Assembly (NCBI RefSeq): GCF_001412595.2
Contig: NZ_CP012641.2
Location: 62,001-126,000 of the forward strand
DNA length: 64,000 bases
Direction of reading: 5' to 3'
From: Massilia sp. WG5
GTDB lineage: Bacteria; Pseudomonadota; Gammaproteobacteria; Burkholderiales; Burkholderiaceae_D
This document shows positions 50,442-59,056 of the stretch, one piece after another. The first letter of the stretch is position 1; each line of letters starts with the position of its first letter. Below the pieces are notes generated by a model, which ran no database searches, was not told where the DNA came from, and worked only from the letters and a program-made list of their open reading frames with translations. A program made the translations under genes and the position numbers.

Positions 50442-50519
50442 GTTAGATTTTCACGCCTGATTTATAATTACTGTTTCGCAACTTTTTGTGGCATCCATTC
50501 CGACAAGCTTTAACAAATC

Positions 50520-50930
50520 ATGCTAAGAAACGATCAGAAGGCAGCGATTCGTCAGGGCTTCGAAATGGGCTTTTCCGACACTCGTATTGCTCGCGGTGTA
50601 CCGGACATTAACCACATGCAGGTCTACAACTACCGTCACAAGCTGAAGATACCCACCAAGGATATCGTCAACCGGCGCTACGACATTTGGACCGAACTCA
50701 TCTACAAAGGCGTCAGCATCAGCCAGATTGCTAAGATGTACGACGTCACGGAAAACAGCATCAAAGTGCTACTCTGGAAGAACCGCAATATCTCCTTGGT
50801 CGAAGCGAAGGCCCGAGTGTTGAAACTGCGTGAGGAAAACCAGCAACTTGAGCTTGGCGATGGGATACCGAGTCTTGGTCAGCTCGGCCTGCAGTTCAAG
50901 CCGATCACGCCCGAGGACAACACGGAGTAG
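50520..50930 (+). CDS. helix-turn-helix protein, 136 residues
   Basis: Two helix-turn-helix-like segments are visible: IRQGFEMGFSDTRIARGVPDINHMQVYNYRHKLKIP (about residues 10-45) and YKGVSISQIAKMYDVTENSIKVLLWKN (about 62-88). The C-terminal part has no clear features. It is probably a DNA-binding regulator of the plasmid backbone. It is read toward the 18-bp palindrome at 50952, which lies 21 bp past its stop. Confidence 0.6.
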   Translation: MLRNDQKAAIRQGFEMGFSDTRIARGVPDINHMQVYNYRHKLKIPTKDIVNRRYDIWTELIYKGVSISQIAKMYDVTENSIKVLLWKNRNISLVEAKARVLKLREENQQLELGDGIPSLGQLGLQFKPITPEDNTE

Positions 50931-50950
50931 GGCGCCCTCTCTACATACCG

Positions 50951-50970
50951 CACTTTCGCGCGCGAAAGTG
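50951..50970. promoter_or_regulatory. palindrome copy 2
   Basis: CACTTTCGCGCGCGAAAGTG, the 18-bp core plus one matching base on each side. It lies between two converging genes (stops at 50930 and 51004), so it is unlikely to act as a simple operator. It lacks a T run and is thus a poor terminator. Confidence 0.65.
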
Positions 50971-51003
50971 AACCGTCTGGCTAATTTCTGGAAGTGACAT
51001 TTG

Positions 51004-52128
51004 CTATTGCGGCCGGACGGCCGTAGCCGGCGCATCCTGGACGCGCTTGGATCCCTCGAACTGGTATACGGCAGCGAATTCGCCATCGGCAGATACGAAG
51101 TTCACGGATATGTCCAAGGTTCCGGCCGGCAGGGCGTCCATCAACTGCTGCAGCTTCCCGTCGCTGATCGTGAAGCTATTGTCTGCCGGATGAAACACCC
51201 AGTAGGCCTTCAGTGCCAGGCGCTCCCTTTTCGGCCCGAGGATCAGGCCGTCACTGTCTTTCGCCAGGTCCAATGGTCCCACGCCCTCCAACTTGAACGT
51301 CAGCGACTCGCCCGTGAAAACGTTGTCCGGGCCTAGCCCAGCGATTGTCAGCGCCGGTAAGGAGGGCGCGTCGTCGGTTTCCTTTAATGCCGTAACGTGC
51401 ACCGTCTGAACGGTGCCATGTGCCGTCGGCGCCGACGCAGATGGATTCAGCCCGGTGACAGCCCGAAAACCGGACGACGGCACTTGCCGCTGGCCCAAGG
51501 CATTGGGAAGACGCGCTGACAATGCTTGCGCCGCCAAACCGTGCCCCGGGCAGGCATACTGCAGGCGCTGGCTCGGGTGGGGGTGGTGGTCGCCTTTCTC
51601 CTGATAGCCTTTCATGAACTCGCCCCAATACCTGGCGACGGTTTCCTCCATTGCCCTGCATCCAACCAGACCAACCGCGATGTGGTCGGCATCGCTTTCG
51701 CGGCCTTCCGCCCCACGCTCGGTCCAGCGGGTCCAGAAGCGGTATGCGTCCAGGCGCGCGATATGGCCAACTTCGTGCGCCAGGATGAAACGCACTTCGT
51801 TGTCGCTCCACTTTGACGCGTCCAGCATTTCGGGGGGAATAACAATCACGGCGTTGCCGGAAAAGGCGCCCGCCGAAGCCGGAACACTGCCGACGACGAA
51901 CGTCGGCTTCAGCCGCAGCTTAAGGCGATCGGCGTAGGCGCCGACCTCTTGGACAATGAAGCGTTCCCGCGCCGTCGTTTCCGACATGCGCGGGCCCAGC
52001 CTCTGGTAGATCTGATATGGCCAGTCGTACAACATGGCCAGCAGCACCGCCGAGTAGATCGTGTTCGCGATCCTGCTCGTATAACGAGGACGTCGAGGAC
52101 GAGGAGCAGCCGGCGCTATTGAACTCAT
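51004..52128 (-). CDS. M48-family zinc metallopeptidase, membrane-anchored
   Basis: A 374-residue protein. An N-terminal membrane segment (IYSAVLLAMLYDWPYQIY) precedes an M48 domain with the zinc motif HEVGHIARLD (about residues 115-124) and third ligand in GRESDADHIAVGL. The C-terminal half (from about residue 230) is a Pro/Ser-rich linker and a beta-rich domain of unknown role. M48 peptidases sit in some transfer clusters, where they may process pilus or pore components. It follows three small genes and traG on the same strand. Confidence 0.8.
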   Translation of the reverse strand: MSSIAPAAPRPRRPRYTSRIANTIYSAVLLAMLYDWPYQIYQRLGPRMSETTARERFIVQEVGAYADRLKLRLKPTFVVGSVPASAGAFSGNAVIVIPPEMLDASKWSDNEVRFILAHEVGHIARLDAYRFWTRWTERGAEGRESDADHIAVGLVGCRAMEETVARYWGEFMKGYQEKGDHHPHPSQRLQYACPGHGLAAQALSARLPNALGQRQVPSSGFRAVTGLNPSASAPTAHGTVQTVHVTALKETDDAPSLPALTIAGLGPDNVFTGESLTFKLEGVGPLDLAKDSDGLILGPKRERLALKAYWVFHPADNSFTISDGKLQQLMDALPAGTLDISVNFVSADGEFAAVYQFEGSKRVQDAPATAVRPQ

Positions 52129-52140
52129 GCGATACCAAGG

Positions 52141-52341
52141 TCAGTATTTGGAGGATCCGTACCCGCCGCCTGAGCCATAGCCTCTGCCACCGATGTCATG
52201 CCGGCCAGCCATCGGCGTACCGTCCACGTTGACGCTCGGTGAACGGAAGCGCTCCCGCATTTCTTTGCTCATGGTGTGACCTTCACCCTTTTTCGACAGG
52301 GATTCCAGGTTGCGAAGGATATTTCGGAAAAGCTGCAACAT
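52141..52341 (-). CDS. small Gly-rich protein, 66 residues
   Basis: Unknown. GGAGG precedes ATG 52341 at a good distance. It begins MLQLFRNILRNLESL and ends in a flexible GGRGYGSGGGYGSSKY. Part of the traG-distal operon end, 12 bp before the M48 peptidase gene. Confidence 0.5.
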   Translation of the reverse strand: MLQLFRNILRNLESLSKKGEGHTMSKEMRERFRSPSVNVDGTPMAGRHDIGGRGYGSGGGYGSSKY

Positions 52342-52351
52342 GATTCCTCCA

Positions 52352-52513
52352 TTATTGATTGCTGCGAGCCCACCAGCACAACAAGAGAACGACGATCGCA
52401 GCCCCCACGAGGAGCCAGGAGCGTTTCTCCTTCTTCGAGATCTTGTGTGCCGCAAAGGCCGCAAAGGCGTTATTGCCACGATTTGCCGGTTTGTTGTCGT
52501 TCCTGTTGTTCAT
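52352..52513 (-). CDS. small single-pass membrane protein, 53 residues
   Basis: Unknown, short enough to be missed. Starts at ATG 52513. A polar Asn-rich N terminus is followed by basic KISKKEKR and a single membrane segment SWLLVGAAIVVLLLCWWA. The stop lies 10 bp before the next gene's start. It sits between traG and two small genes, where transfer accessory proteins are common. Confidence 0.55.
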   Translation of the reverse strand: MNNRNDNKPANRGNNAFAAFAAHKISKKEKRSWLLVGAAIVVLLLCWWARSNQ

Positions 52514-52551
52514 GACGAGCTCCTATGCTAAACGATGGGGGGAAAAGCGTC

Positions 52552-55539
52552 TCACTTCTTGTCAGGTATGTCGAAACGGCTGGGTTTTTTCTCGCCTTGC
52601 ATAAACTCGGGCAAGGTTTCCTTCAAATTGGCACCAATGTTGGTTCGCGCGCGGTCTCGCGTACCTTCCGCTCCGGCACCCGCCAGACCTGCGCGGTGCG
52701 CCGCCGCGGTCGCATTCAAGCGGCCCTCGTGCACTGAATCAGCGACGCCCTCCACGCCGTGGGCGACCTCAAGCGCCAATCCGTATCCGTCGCGATCCAG
52801 CGCCTCTGTCGTGCTCGGGGCCCCGCGGCCACGGCCGCCGCCTTTGGCCGCAGCGTCGACCTTGCGAACCAGAGCGCTTTCGTTGACACCACTGTGGTTC
52901 CCAGGGGTTCCGATGTCGTAGTGTTCCCGCGGCTTCATATCCAGTGTCGAGAACCGCGCAGCCAGCATCGCATTGGTCGACCCCAACAAATATTCGTCCG
53001 CCATCAAACGGTCTTCCGGACGGGCCTGTTCGTCGGTCGCCATCAGGAACGCCGCGCGGTGGCGCGCCATGGCTTCATTGGCCTGGGGATCGCCGACAAT
53101 GCGGTCGGTCACTCCAGTCTCCATGTCCTGCCGTGCGCGCTCCAGGTAGGGCTGGGCGACATCCGAGTTGCCGAAGCTGCGGCCGGCGCTCAGCTGGAAC
53201 CGGCGATAATCGGCGTTGGTCTTCATCTGGTTCGCGACCTCCGCTCCGCCGATTTTCGCGCTCAGGGACACGAAACCGGAGGAGCGCTTGACGGCATCGC
53301 TCGCTACGTCGGAGACAGACTTCGATTCCGACAAGGTATCGGCGTACTGCTTCTGGACGCCCAGTGAACGCTGGAGTGAACGGGCCTCGTCTGTACCAAT
53401 GTTCTTGTACTTGTCGCTTTGCATGAAGCTGTTGAAAGACTTGGCCAGCGCCTGCGACTTCGAAACCGATTCGTCCTGTTCGGCTGTTTTCCCGGTTCGG
53501 AGATTGTCGTTCGCGCCGGTCGTCGTACGATATTCGCCTGATCCACTGACCCCGCCGCCGACGCCTTTGGTGCCGACTCCGACCTCCGCGCCGACACCGA
53601 TGCCCGCTTGGGTAACGTTGAAGTTGTCTTTCGCCGAATTGATCCCTGCGCCGACCTTCCCTGACTGCGACGCGTTATAGTTTCGGCTGAACTCATCGCG
53701 CAACGCCCGGCCGGTAGAGTCTGAAACCCCAACCTTGGAAAAATTCCCCGTATTGAAAGCATCGGTCCAGGACTGCAGGTCCGTTTTCCCTTCCGAAATC
53801 GAATGCATCTTCTGGTGCGCCGACGTGATGCTGTTCGATGCCTCGCGCTGCATACTGCCGAACTGGGCACTGGTGGCGATTGCCGGGATTGCGCCCGTAA
53901 GGCTGAGGTTCGTTCCGCCGACGCCTTGCTCGGCCTTCGCCACGCTGCTGTTCGTGACCAGGGGCGCGCTGTCGACCGGGGGCGGGTTGACTGCCTTGCT
54001 CTCGTCCTTCGAGCCCGAGGTCATCGATTCCGAGATCTTCACCAGCGCCGCCGATTGGCCCAATGCGAAGATGGTCGACATCAGGATCGGCAGGGTAGCC
54101 ATCAAGTGACTTGCGGTGCCGATCTCGAGCGAGAAGTTTTTGTAGACCTCGACCGCGGTCGATTGGTTGATGAATCCGTTTTGCGCGATCGCGCGCAGAA
54201 AGTTAGCCACTTGGATGTAAATCATCCCGTTGATGAGCTCAGCGCCGACATTCATGATCAAGAGCGGCCAGACGATCATGTGCGCCGCCACTTTCATGTT
54301 GCGGGCAGCGCCGACCCCCGACCACATCATGAACAGTACGATGATCGGGCCAAGCCCGATGATGACGGCGGTGATCTGGTTCGCGAAAGCGCCCGCGTAC
54401 ATCAGCGATTCGAAGCCATTGGCTGCGGCCTGGATATTGTTCCGTTCGATCTCGTTGGCCTGGACGGCCATGGCGAGACAGGTGCTCTTGTTGGTACCGT
54501 CCGCCCGCAGGCAGTCCAAGTCGTTTTTCACCAGTTCCGCGAACAACAGGTTGATCACTTCCGCGTTTGACTGGGCAACGCCGCCCGCCAGGCCGCCCGA
54601 GGTCAGGTTTGCCGTCCGCACAGCCGCGTACTGGCTGGCGATGCCGTTGATGGTGAAATCGCCGGCAGCATTCGGCTGGTCGGCGGCGTTCACGGCGCCC
54701 TGGACGACCCGGCGGAATTCGTCGGAGTTGAGCGCGGCGTCGATATCGGCGCCGACCTGGGCGGCGGCATCCGCGCAAGTGGCGATGTGATTCGTACCAA
54801 CCTGAACATCCGTCACGATGGCGGTCGTGTTTTGCGCCGCTTCCGCCAGCAGCATACCAATGGAGGTGCGCTCCGAACCTGTTCCCGACCATACCGAGAT
54901 CGGCGCCGGACCAGCCGCTGCGCCCGTCAGATTGCCGGCGAAGAGCACCCGATTGGCGACCTGGGCGTAGTCCGTACCCGAATCAGAATTCAGGCATGCG
55001 CTCAACACCGCATTGACCTTCGACGGGATGCCGCCCAAGCGCAAGACCGCAGTGCGCGACGTCAGCAGCGTCTTGAGCGGATTGATGAAGCCGCGGCCGG
55101 TTGCAGAGATCGACGCATAGTCGGTACCCGTCGCCTGCATCGCGGTCTCGAGCTTCTGGCCAACGCTCTTGGAAACGAGGCTCGCCGTCGCCGGCGCAGC
55201 CGAGATGATGACCGGCACGTTGTCGACGGTCGTCGTCGCCCCGGTCAGCCCGCTCTCGATCGTCACCGTCGACTTCAAGGTCGGAGCAGTGAGGAGCAGT
55301 GCCAGGCAGAACGGGATGAGCAGGCCCACCGCGCGCTTGCCCAGCTCGCCGCCGGCACCGCCCGCCGGCGCATTGACGGCTGCCGCGGTCGTCATCGACA
55401 GGAGAGACCAGGTCGCCGCGAGCAGGGCAAACCCCCATATGGTGAGGGTCTCGTTGCACACCATCGCCACGGCATTGAGGATGGCGTTCAGCGTGGTGAG
55501 ATCGCCGTTCGACGTGTAGATGACTTGATTGGGGATCAT
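52552..55539 (-). CDS. traG: TraG-type mating-pair stabilisation protein (F-type)
   Basis: A 995-residue inner-membrane protein. The N-terminal third contains several membrane segments (LTIWGFALLAATWSLLSM, LGKRAVGLLIPFCLALLL, and more near residue 395 and 480) as in the TraG_N family. The rest is a long periplasmic part rich in Ser, Gly and Asn. In F it stabilises mating pairs and takes part in pilus assembly and surface exclusion. The start is ATG 55539, 5 bp after the traH stop. Length fits the family (about 940-1000). Confidence 0.88.
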   Translation of the reverse strand: MIPNQVIYTSNGDLTTLNAILNAVAMVCNETLTIWGFALLAATWSLLSMTTAAAVNAPAGGAGGELGKRAVGLLIPFCLALLLTAPTLKSTVTIESGLTGATTTVDNVPVIISAAPATASLVSKSVGQKLETAMQATGTDYASISATGRGFINPLKTLLTSRTAVLRLGGIPSKVNAVLSACLNSDSGTDYAQVANRVLFAGNLTGAAAGPAPISVWSGTGSERTSIGMLLAEAAQNTTAIVTDVQVGTNHIATCADAAAQVGADIDAALNSDEFRRVVQGAVNAADQPNAAGDFTINGIASQYAAVRTANLTSGGLAGGVAQSNAEVINLLFAELVKNDLDCLRADGTNKSTCLAMAVQANEIERNNIQAAANGFESLMYAGAFANQITAVIIGLGPIIVLFMMWSGVGAARNMKVAAHMIVWPLLIMNVGAELINGMIYIQVANFLRAIAQNGFINQSTAVEVYKNFSLEIGTASHLMATLPILMSTIFALGQSAALVKISESMTSGSKDESKAVNPPPVDSAPLVTNSSVAKAEQGVGGTNLSLTGAIPAIATSAQFGSMQREASNSITSAHQKMHSISEGKTDLQSWTDAFNTGNFSKVGVSDSTGRALRDEFSRNYNASQSGKVGAGINSAKDNFNVTQAGIGVGAEVGVGTKGVGGGVSGSGEYRTTTGANDNLRTGKTAEQDESVSKSQALAKSFNSFMQSDKYKNIGTDEARSLQRSLGVQKQYADTLSESKSVSDVASDAVKRSSGFVSLSAKIGGAEVANQMKTNADYRRFQLSAGRSFGNSDVAQPYLERARQDMETGVTDRIVGDPQANEAMARHRAAFLMATDEQARPEDRLMADEYLLGSTNAMLAARFSTLDMKPREHYDIGTPGNHSGVNESALVRKVDAAAKGGGRGRGAPSTTEALDRDGYGLALEVAHGVEGVADSVHEGRLNATAAAHRAGLAGAGAEGTRDRARTNIGANLKETLPEFMQGEKKPSRFDIPDKK

Positions 55540-55544
55540 GGCAT

Positions 55545-57029
55545 TTACCGGTTCGTGACGCTGTTCAGGATTGCTGCCTGGTTCAGCAACTGCGCGATCT
55601 CCAGCACGGACCGGTCATGGTCGCAGCTCTGCTGCCGTTCCATGAAATCGTTACGCAGACGTTCGATGTTCTGCTTCGCTTCGTCGGTCAGGACGTACGA
55701 ATTGTTGTTGCCGATCGACGAGGCGGCGCGGTAAAGAGCACCGCCCAGCTGCGCAGCGACGCAGTTCCGGATTCCGACGCGCATGCGGCGTGCCATACTC
55801 TTGCGTGCTTCCGGATTGCTGGTCTTCTGCAGCAGCGCGATGATCGGATAGTTCGCCTGGTGCAGGAACTGCAGCTGCGCGGTCGAGAACTGGCCGCTCG
55901 TGCCGCTATTGATGATGCCGACGATGGAAGCCGGGTCGATGCTGGTGTCGTCCGGGGAGCCAAACAACATGCCATTGATCCACCCCTCGATGCCCTGGTA
56001 GTTGAAGTCTTCCACCTTGATCTGGGTGCAGATCTGCGGATCGAAGCCGCCGCTGGACGGAGTAGTGCCGTTAGGGTCAAGACAGGTGTACAGGTGCAGT
56101 GGGTAGTCGGGCCGGCTTGACCCGGTCCCGCCACCGGTCACGAAGTCCTCTAGCGTGATGGTGGCGCCGCTCTTGCAGCTGACGCGCGGTACATTGTTGG
56201 TCGATTGATTGCTCGTGGTGTCCTCGACGCCGTCCGGGTTGAACGAACGGCACGGAATACCCGCGATCTCGTAGCCCAGCATGGACATCAATACCCGATT
56301 ATTGAGCGAGTTCGGATTGCTCGAGTCGTCGGCGCTGCCATCGATATTCGCCAGCCCGATCACGCCGAGCACCGAACTGGTTCCCGAAGAGACAATCGCC
56401 TTCGCGACCTGGTTGCCGACGCGTGGGTTCACCTCGCCCGCCTTCTTCAGGTACTGCGAAGCATTCGTATTGAAGTCCTTGAGGCCGGCGGTCAGGTCGG
56501 AGAAGATGCCCTTCATCGATGAACCGACTGCGCCGTCGCCGTCGGTCGCGTCAGCCAATGCACGGTCGGCCTTGTCGACCAGCAGATGGGCCAGGCTGCA
56601 GGAATTTTTCGCCAGGTTATTCATGTTCTGGAGCATGGTCTGGAACTCGGTCATGAGGGAGTCCAGCGAGGGGGAAATGACCTTGATCGCCGCCTTGAAC
56701 GCCAGTCCCGCCGCGTTCGATGCGACGCTTCGGAAGATGGCGATCAACTCCTGACCATTGATGAAGCTGAAGCTGCCGCCGTACAAGTCGACGCCACCGC
56801 AGCCGGCGTTCAGGCGCGGCGGATCGAACGCCACGACGTTGATGTTGTGAATCGGGGTCCGCATCGAATAGCCACCGGCATAGATGCCGACGCGGTCACG
56901 CGTGGTGAACGTGCCGGGATCCGTCGAGTTGGACATGAACATGGAATTCAGATCCGCCATGATCCCGGCCCGGGCTGAGGTCGAGAGCAGGCAGAACAAG
57001 AAAACGGCAAGAATAGTGCGCTTTTTCAT
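55545..57029 (-). CDS. traH: TraH conjugative pilus assembly protein
   Basis: A 494-residue exported protein. A signal peptide (MKKRTILAVFLFCLLSTSARA) is followed by a GIMADLNSMFMSN segment typical of TraH N termini, GGYSMRTP, and AGCGGVDLYGGSFSFINGQEL. TraH forms part of the outer-membrane complex for pilus assembly. ATG 57029 is used since the signal peptide starts there. It lies 7 bp after the traF stop and is followed by traG. Confidence 0.9.
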   Translation of the reverse strand: MKKRTILAVFLFCLLSTSARAGIMADLNSMFMSNSTDPGTFTTRDRVGIYAGGYSMRTPIHNINVVAFDPPRLNAGCGGVDLYGGSFSFINGQELIAIFRSVASNAAGLAFKAAIKVISPSLDSLMTEFQTMLQNMNNLAKNSCSLAHLLVDKADRALADATDGDGAVGSSMKGIFSDLTAGLKDFNTNASQYLKKAGEVNPRVGNQVAKAIVSSGTSSVLGVIGLANIDGSADDSSNPNSLNNRVLMSMLGYEIAGIPCRSFNPDGVEDTTSNQSTNNVPRVSCKSGATITLEDFVTGGGTGSSRPDYPLHLYTCLDPNGTTPSSGGFDPQICTQIKVEDFNYQGIEGWINGMLFGSPDDTSIDPASIVGIINSGTSGQFSTAQLQFLHQANYPIIALLQKTSNPEARKSMARRMRVGIRNCVAAQLGGALYRAASSIGNNNSYVLTDEAKQNIERLRNDFMERQQSCDHDRSVLEIAQLLNQAAILNSVTNR

Positions 57030-57036
57030 GGTCACC

Positions 57037-57978
57037 TCATTGGTATTGCTTTTGCAGAAGCGGCTGCAACTTCCGCTTGATGGCCGCCGGGTCGTTCGCA
57101 TTGAGCTGCAGGGCGCCCAGGTCTTCGGTAGCGGCCACGCCGCGGTCCCATACGGCCAGATCACGCATCGTTTCCGGGGAAAGTAACCTGGTCGTGTGGC
57201 CGGCGAACGCGATCTGCTTGACCAATTCGTCCTGGGCATAGAACCCTTGCGCGATCACGCGGTACTGGTTCTCGTCCTTCCCGTTCTTGTATGCATGCGG
57301 GCGGTGCACATAGACGACGCTCGGCGTCAGCTTCAGATCGAGCTTGCGATACAACCCGTTGTCCTTGACCAGCGGCCCCTCGTAGCCGCGCGGGCGTTTG
57401 CCGTCCAGCGACACGACAAGTGCTTCCATGCCGTACTGCGCGCGCAGCGCGTTCACGATCGGCATCTGCATCGCGCAGAACCTGCAGCTGCCATCGACGA
57501 ACACCACCAGACCGCCGGTCGCGGCTAGCTCGCGGGTCGCCTGTTCCTGCGCGCTCCGGCTGGCCGAGCGGATTGCCTGTGCACCCGCGCTAGCGTAGGG
57601 AATACGGTTGTTTTCGTTGAGCAGCGGGTCGGTATTCGTCACCTCGCTCACCTTCTCGGAAAAGCGCTGCGACTTGTCCATCGCGATGCGCCGGACGTAC
57701 AAGTACGCGGCCACGTTCTCGTCAGTCGGATCGTCGATCGCGCGCTCCTCGAGCAGCTTGTAGTTCTCCTGCAGCCACTTCACGTTCACCTTCTGGTCCT
57801 CCCGTTTGGCGGGGGCAGGCGGCGCCGGACGGGTTTCGGGCCGTTTCGCCTCCTTGCCCTTCACGACATATGGCTGGTAATGAAGGAAGGCGTCGCCGTA
57901 GGAGTCGTCGGTGCGAACCTCCTGGGCGGCAACGGTGCCGGCAAGGCCGAGAAAGACAGCAAGGGTCAAGTAACGCAT
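57037..57978 (-). CDS. traF: TraF-type thioredoxin-fold pilus assembly protein
   Basis: A 313-residue periplasmic protein with signal peptide MRYLTLAVFLGLAGTVAAQE and a thioredoxin-like domain, GGLVVFVDGSCRFC (CxxC, about residues 164-168), then PSVVYVHRPHA. Many F-type TraF proteins lack the active Cys pair; this one keeps it and may assist disulfide formation in TraH and other Cys-rich proteins. ATG 57978 (signal peptide start) is preferred over a GTG at 57987. The 18-bp palindrome ends 8 bp upstream. Confidence 0.88.
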   Translation of the reverse strand: MRYLTLAVFLGLAGTVAAQEVRTDDSYGDAFLHYQPYVVKGKEAKRPETRPAPPAPAKREDQKVNVKWLQENYKLLEERAIDDPTDENVAAYLYVRRIAMDKSQRFSEKVSEVTNTDPLLNENNRIPYASAGAQAIRSASRSAQEQATRELAATGGLVVFVDGSCRFCAMQMPIVNALRAQYGMEALVVSLDGKRPRGYEGPLVKDNGLYRKLDLKLTPSVVYVHRPHAYKNGKDENQYRVIAQGFYAQDELVKQIAFAGHTTRLLSPETMRDLAVWDRGVAATEDLGALQLNANDPAAIKRKLQPLLQKQYQ

Positions 57979-57985
57979 GAGCTTC

Positions 57986-58003
57986 ACTTTCGCGCGCGAA
58001 AGT
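57986..58003. promoter_or_regulatory. 18-bp palindrome, copy 3, inside the transfer operon
   Basis: ACTTTCGCGCGCGAAAGT between the S26 peptidase stop (58003) and the traF start (57978). Binding here would sit on the ribosome-binding region of traF and inside the operon. That is unusual for an operator and fits a global regulator or partition protein better. Confidence 0.65.
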
Positions 58004-58527
58004 TAATAAATCCGGTAGCCCTTGCCGACGATCGCGTCGTGCGGCAGGTACCCCCAGTAGCGCGAATCGTTCGACATACGGGCCGTGCCGACCATGAAGT
58101 AGCGACCGGGAGGAATGACCTCGGTCCGCTCGAAGTTGGCGGCACGGTGCTTGTAAAGCACCGCGTCCTCAAGCCCTTCCGCCACCAGCACTCCGTTGAC
58201 GAAGACCTTGCTGTCGCGGATATCGAGCTTGTCGCCAGGGACGCCCGCCACGCGCTTGAGCACATAGTCGTCTGTGACGTAGGAGAGCGCGCTGATCGAA
58301 GACGCCCGCCAGAACAGATAGTCGCCACGCGCGACTGTCGAAGGCTGGTTGTGCACCAGGAGCGCCAGGTGTAGCTCCGGCAGACAATGGACCGCGTGAG
58401 GATCCCATGACAGGCTGACGAAGGAGCGGCCGTGGCCGAAATACAGCGCGGCCGCACAAGCCGCGCCGACCACCAGCGACAGCCGAAGGCGTGCGGGCGA
58501 TACAGGACGAGATGCCGTCAGCCTCAT
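58003..58527 (-). CDS. trhF: S26-type signal peptidase of the transfer system (TrhF-like)
   Basis: A 174-residue protease with an N-terminal membrane anchor (SLVVGAACAAALYFG). The conserved tail shows box D (KRVAGVPGDKLDI, with the catalytic Lys) and box E (GYLPHDAIVGKGYRIY). The expected Ser of box B (S-x-P) is a Cys in HCLPELHLALL. Such proteases process pilin or other transfer proteins. The start ATG overlaps the upstream small gene by ATGA. Assigned as TrhF-like by context (between trbI and traF). Confidence 0.75.
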   Translation of the reverse strand: MRLTASRPVSPARLRLSLVVGAACAAALYFGHGRSFVSLSWDPHAVHCLPELHLALLVHNQPSTVARGDYLFWRASSISALSYVTDDYVLKRVAGVPGDKLDIRDSKVFVNGVLVAEGLEDAVLYKHRAANFERTEVIPPGRYFMVGTARMSNDSRYWGYLPHDAIVGKGYRIY

Positions 58528-58682
58528 AGCAGGTTCCTCCAGCACGTCGTACGGGTCTCGGGCTTGAAGCCGCCGCAGGACTTGCCGAAGCTGCCGGCGG
58601 CGCCGGCGAGCGCGGTTTCCAGGGACAGGCCGACAGAAGCGACGGCGACCAGGATGATCGCCGCGATTTTCAGCACCTTCAT
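58524..58682 (-). CDS. small exported protein, 52 residues
   Basis: Unknown, too short for many gene finders. From ATG 58682 it encodes a signal peptide (MKVLKIAAIILVAVASVGLS to ETALA) and a mature peptide of about 27 residues with two Cys (GKSCGGF and TTCWRN). The start overlaps the trbI-like stop (ATGA) and the stop overlaps the S26 peptidase start (ATGA). These overlaps on both sides support a real gene in the operon. Confidence 0.6.
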   Translation of the reverse strand: MKVLKIAAIILVAVASVGLSLETALAGAAGSFGKSCGGFKPETRTTCWRNLL

Positions 58683-59056
58683 TTCGCAGTCTCCTTTTTG
58701 GTAATGGCGGCCGTCAGCTCCTGCGTGATGTCGCGCGTGTCGGCCGGCAGCGCGGCGATAGTGAGGTTCCCGTGTTCGTCCTTGGCGCCGTCGATGATCA
58801 CGTACCCCTCATCGGTATAACGCTTCATGACCCGCAGGACCGGCTGCGCGATCTCGGCCTGGAGCGCCTTCGCATCGGTACTGTTGCGCTCGAGGACCGC
58901 TGCCAGGATCACGGCGTTCTTGTCTGCCACCAAGTACTTACCGTTGGGGACGACGCTGTTGAACTTGCCGCCGGCGTAGAAACAGGCGCCGCACAGGAAC
59001 GTGATCGCCGCCGCCGGCGCGACGAACGACGCGGCCTTTTTGATGGAATCAGCCAT
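58679..59056 (-). CDS. trbI: TrbI-type (F) inner-membrane protein
   Basis: A 125-residue protein with an N-terminal membrane segment (FVAPAAAITFLCGACFYAGG) and a helical periplasmic part, then a C-terminal YVIIDGAKDEHGNLTIAALPADTRDITQ. This size and layout match TrbI of the F system, which affects pilus retraction. It lies between traC and the S26 peptidase, its place in F-like clusters. Overlaps traC by 8 bp. Confidence 0.65.
   Translation of the reverse strand: MADSIKKAASFVAPAAAITFLCGACFYAGGKFNSVVPNGKYLVADKNAVILAAVLERNSTDAKALQAEIAQPVLRVMKRYTDEGYVIIDGAKDEHGNLTIAALPADTRDITQELTAAITKKETAK

Noticed and set aside
24500..50520. A CRISPR array among the short repeats in the accessory region
   Set aside because: No set of regularly spaced identical repeats of 25-40 bp is present and no cas gene is recognisable. 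The repeats seen are pairs or triplets of short motifs.
50951..50970. Reading the palindrome as a transcription terminator
   Set aside because: It is perfectly symmetrical with no T run, and identical copies occur in non-terminator contexts.
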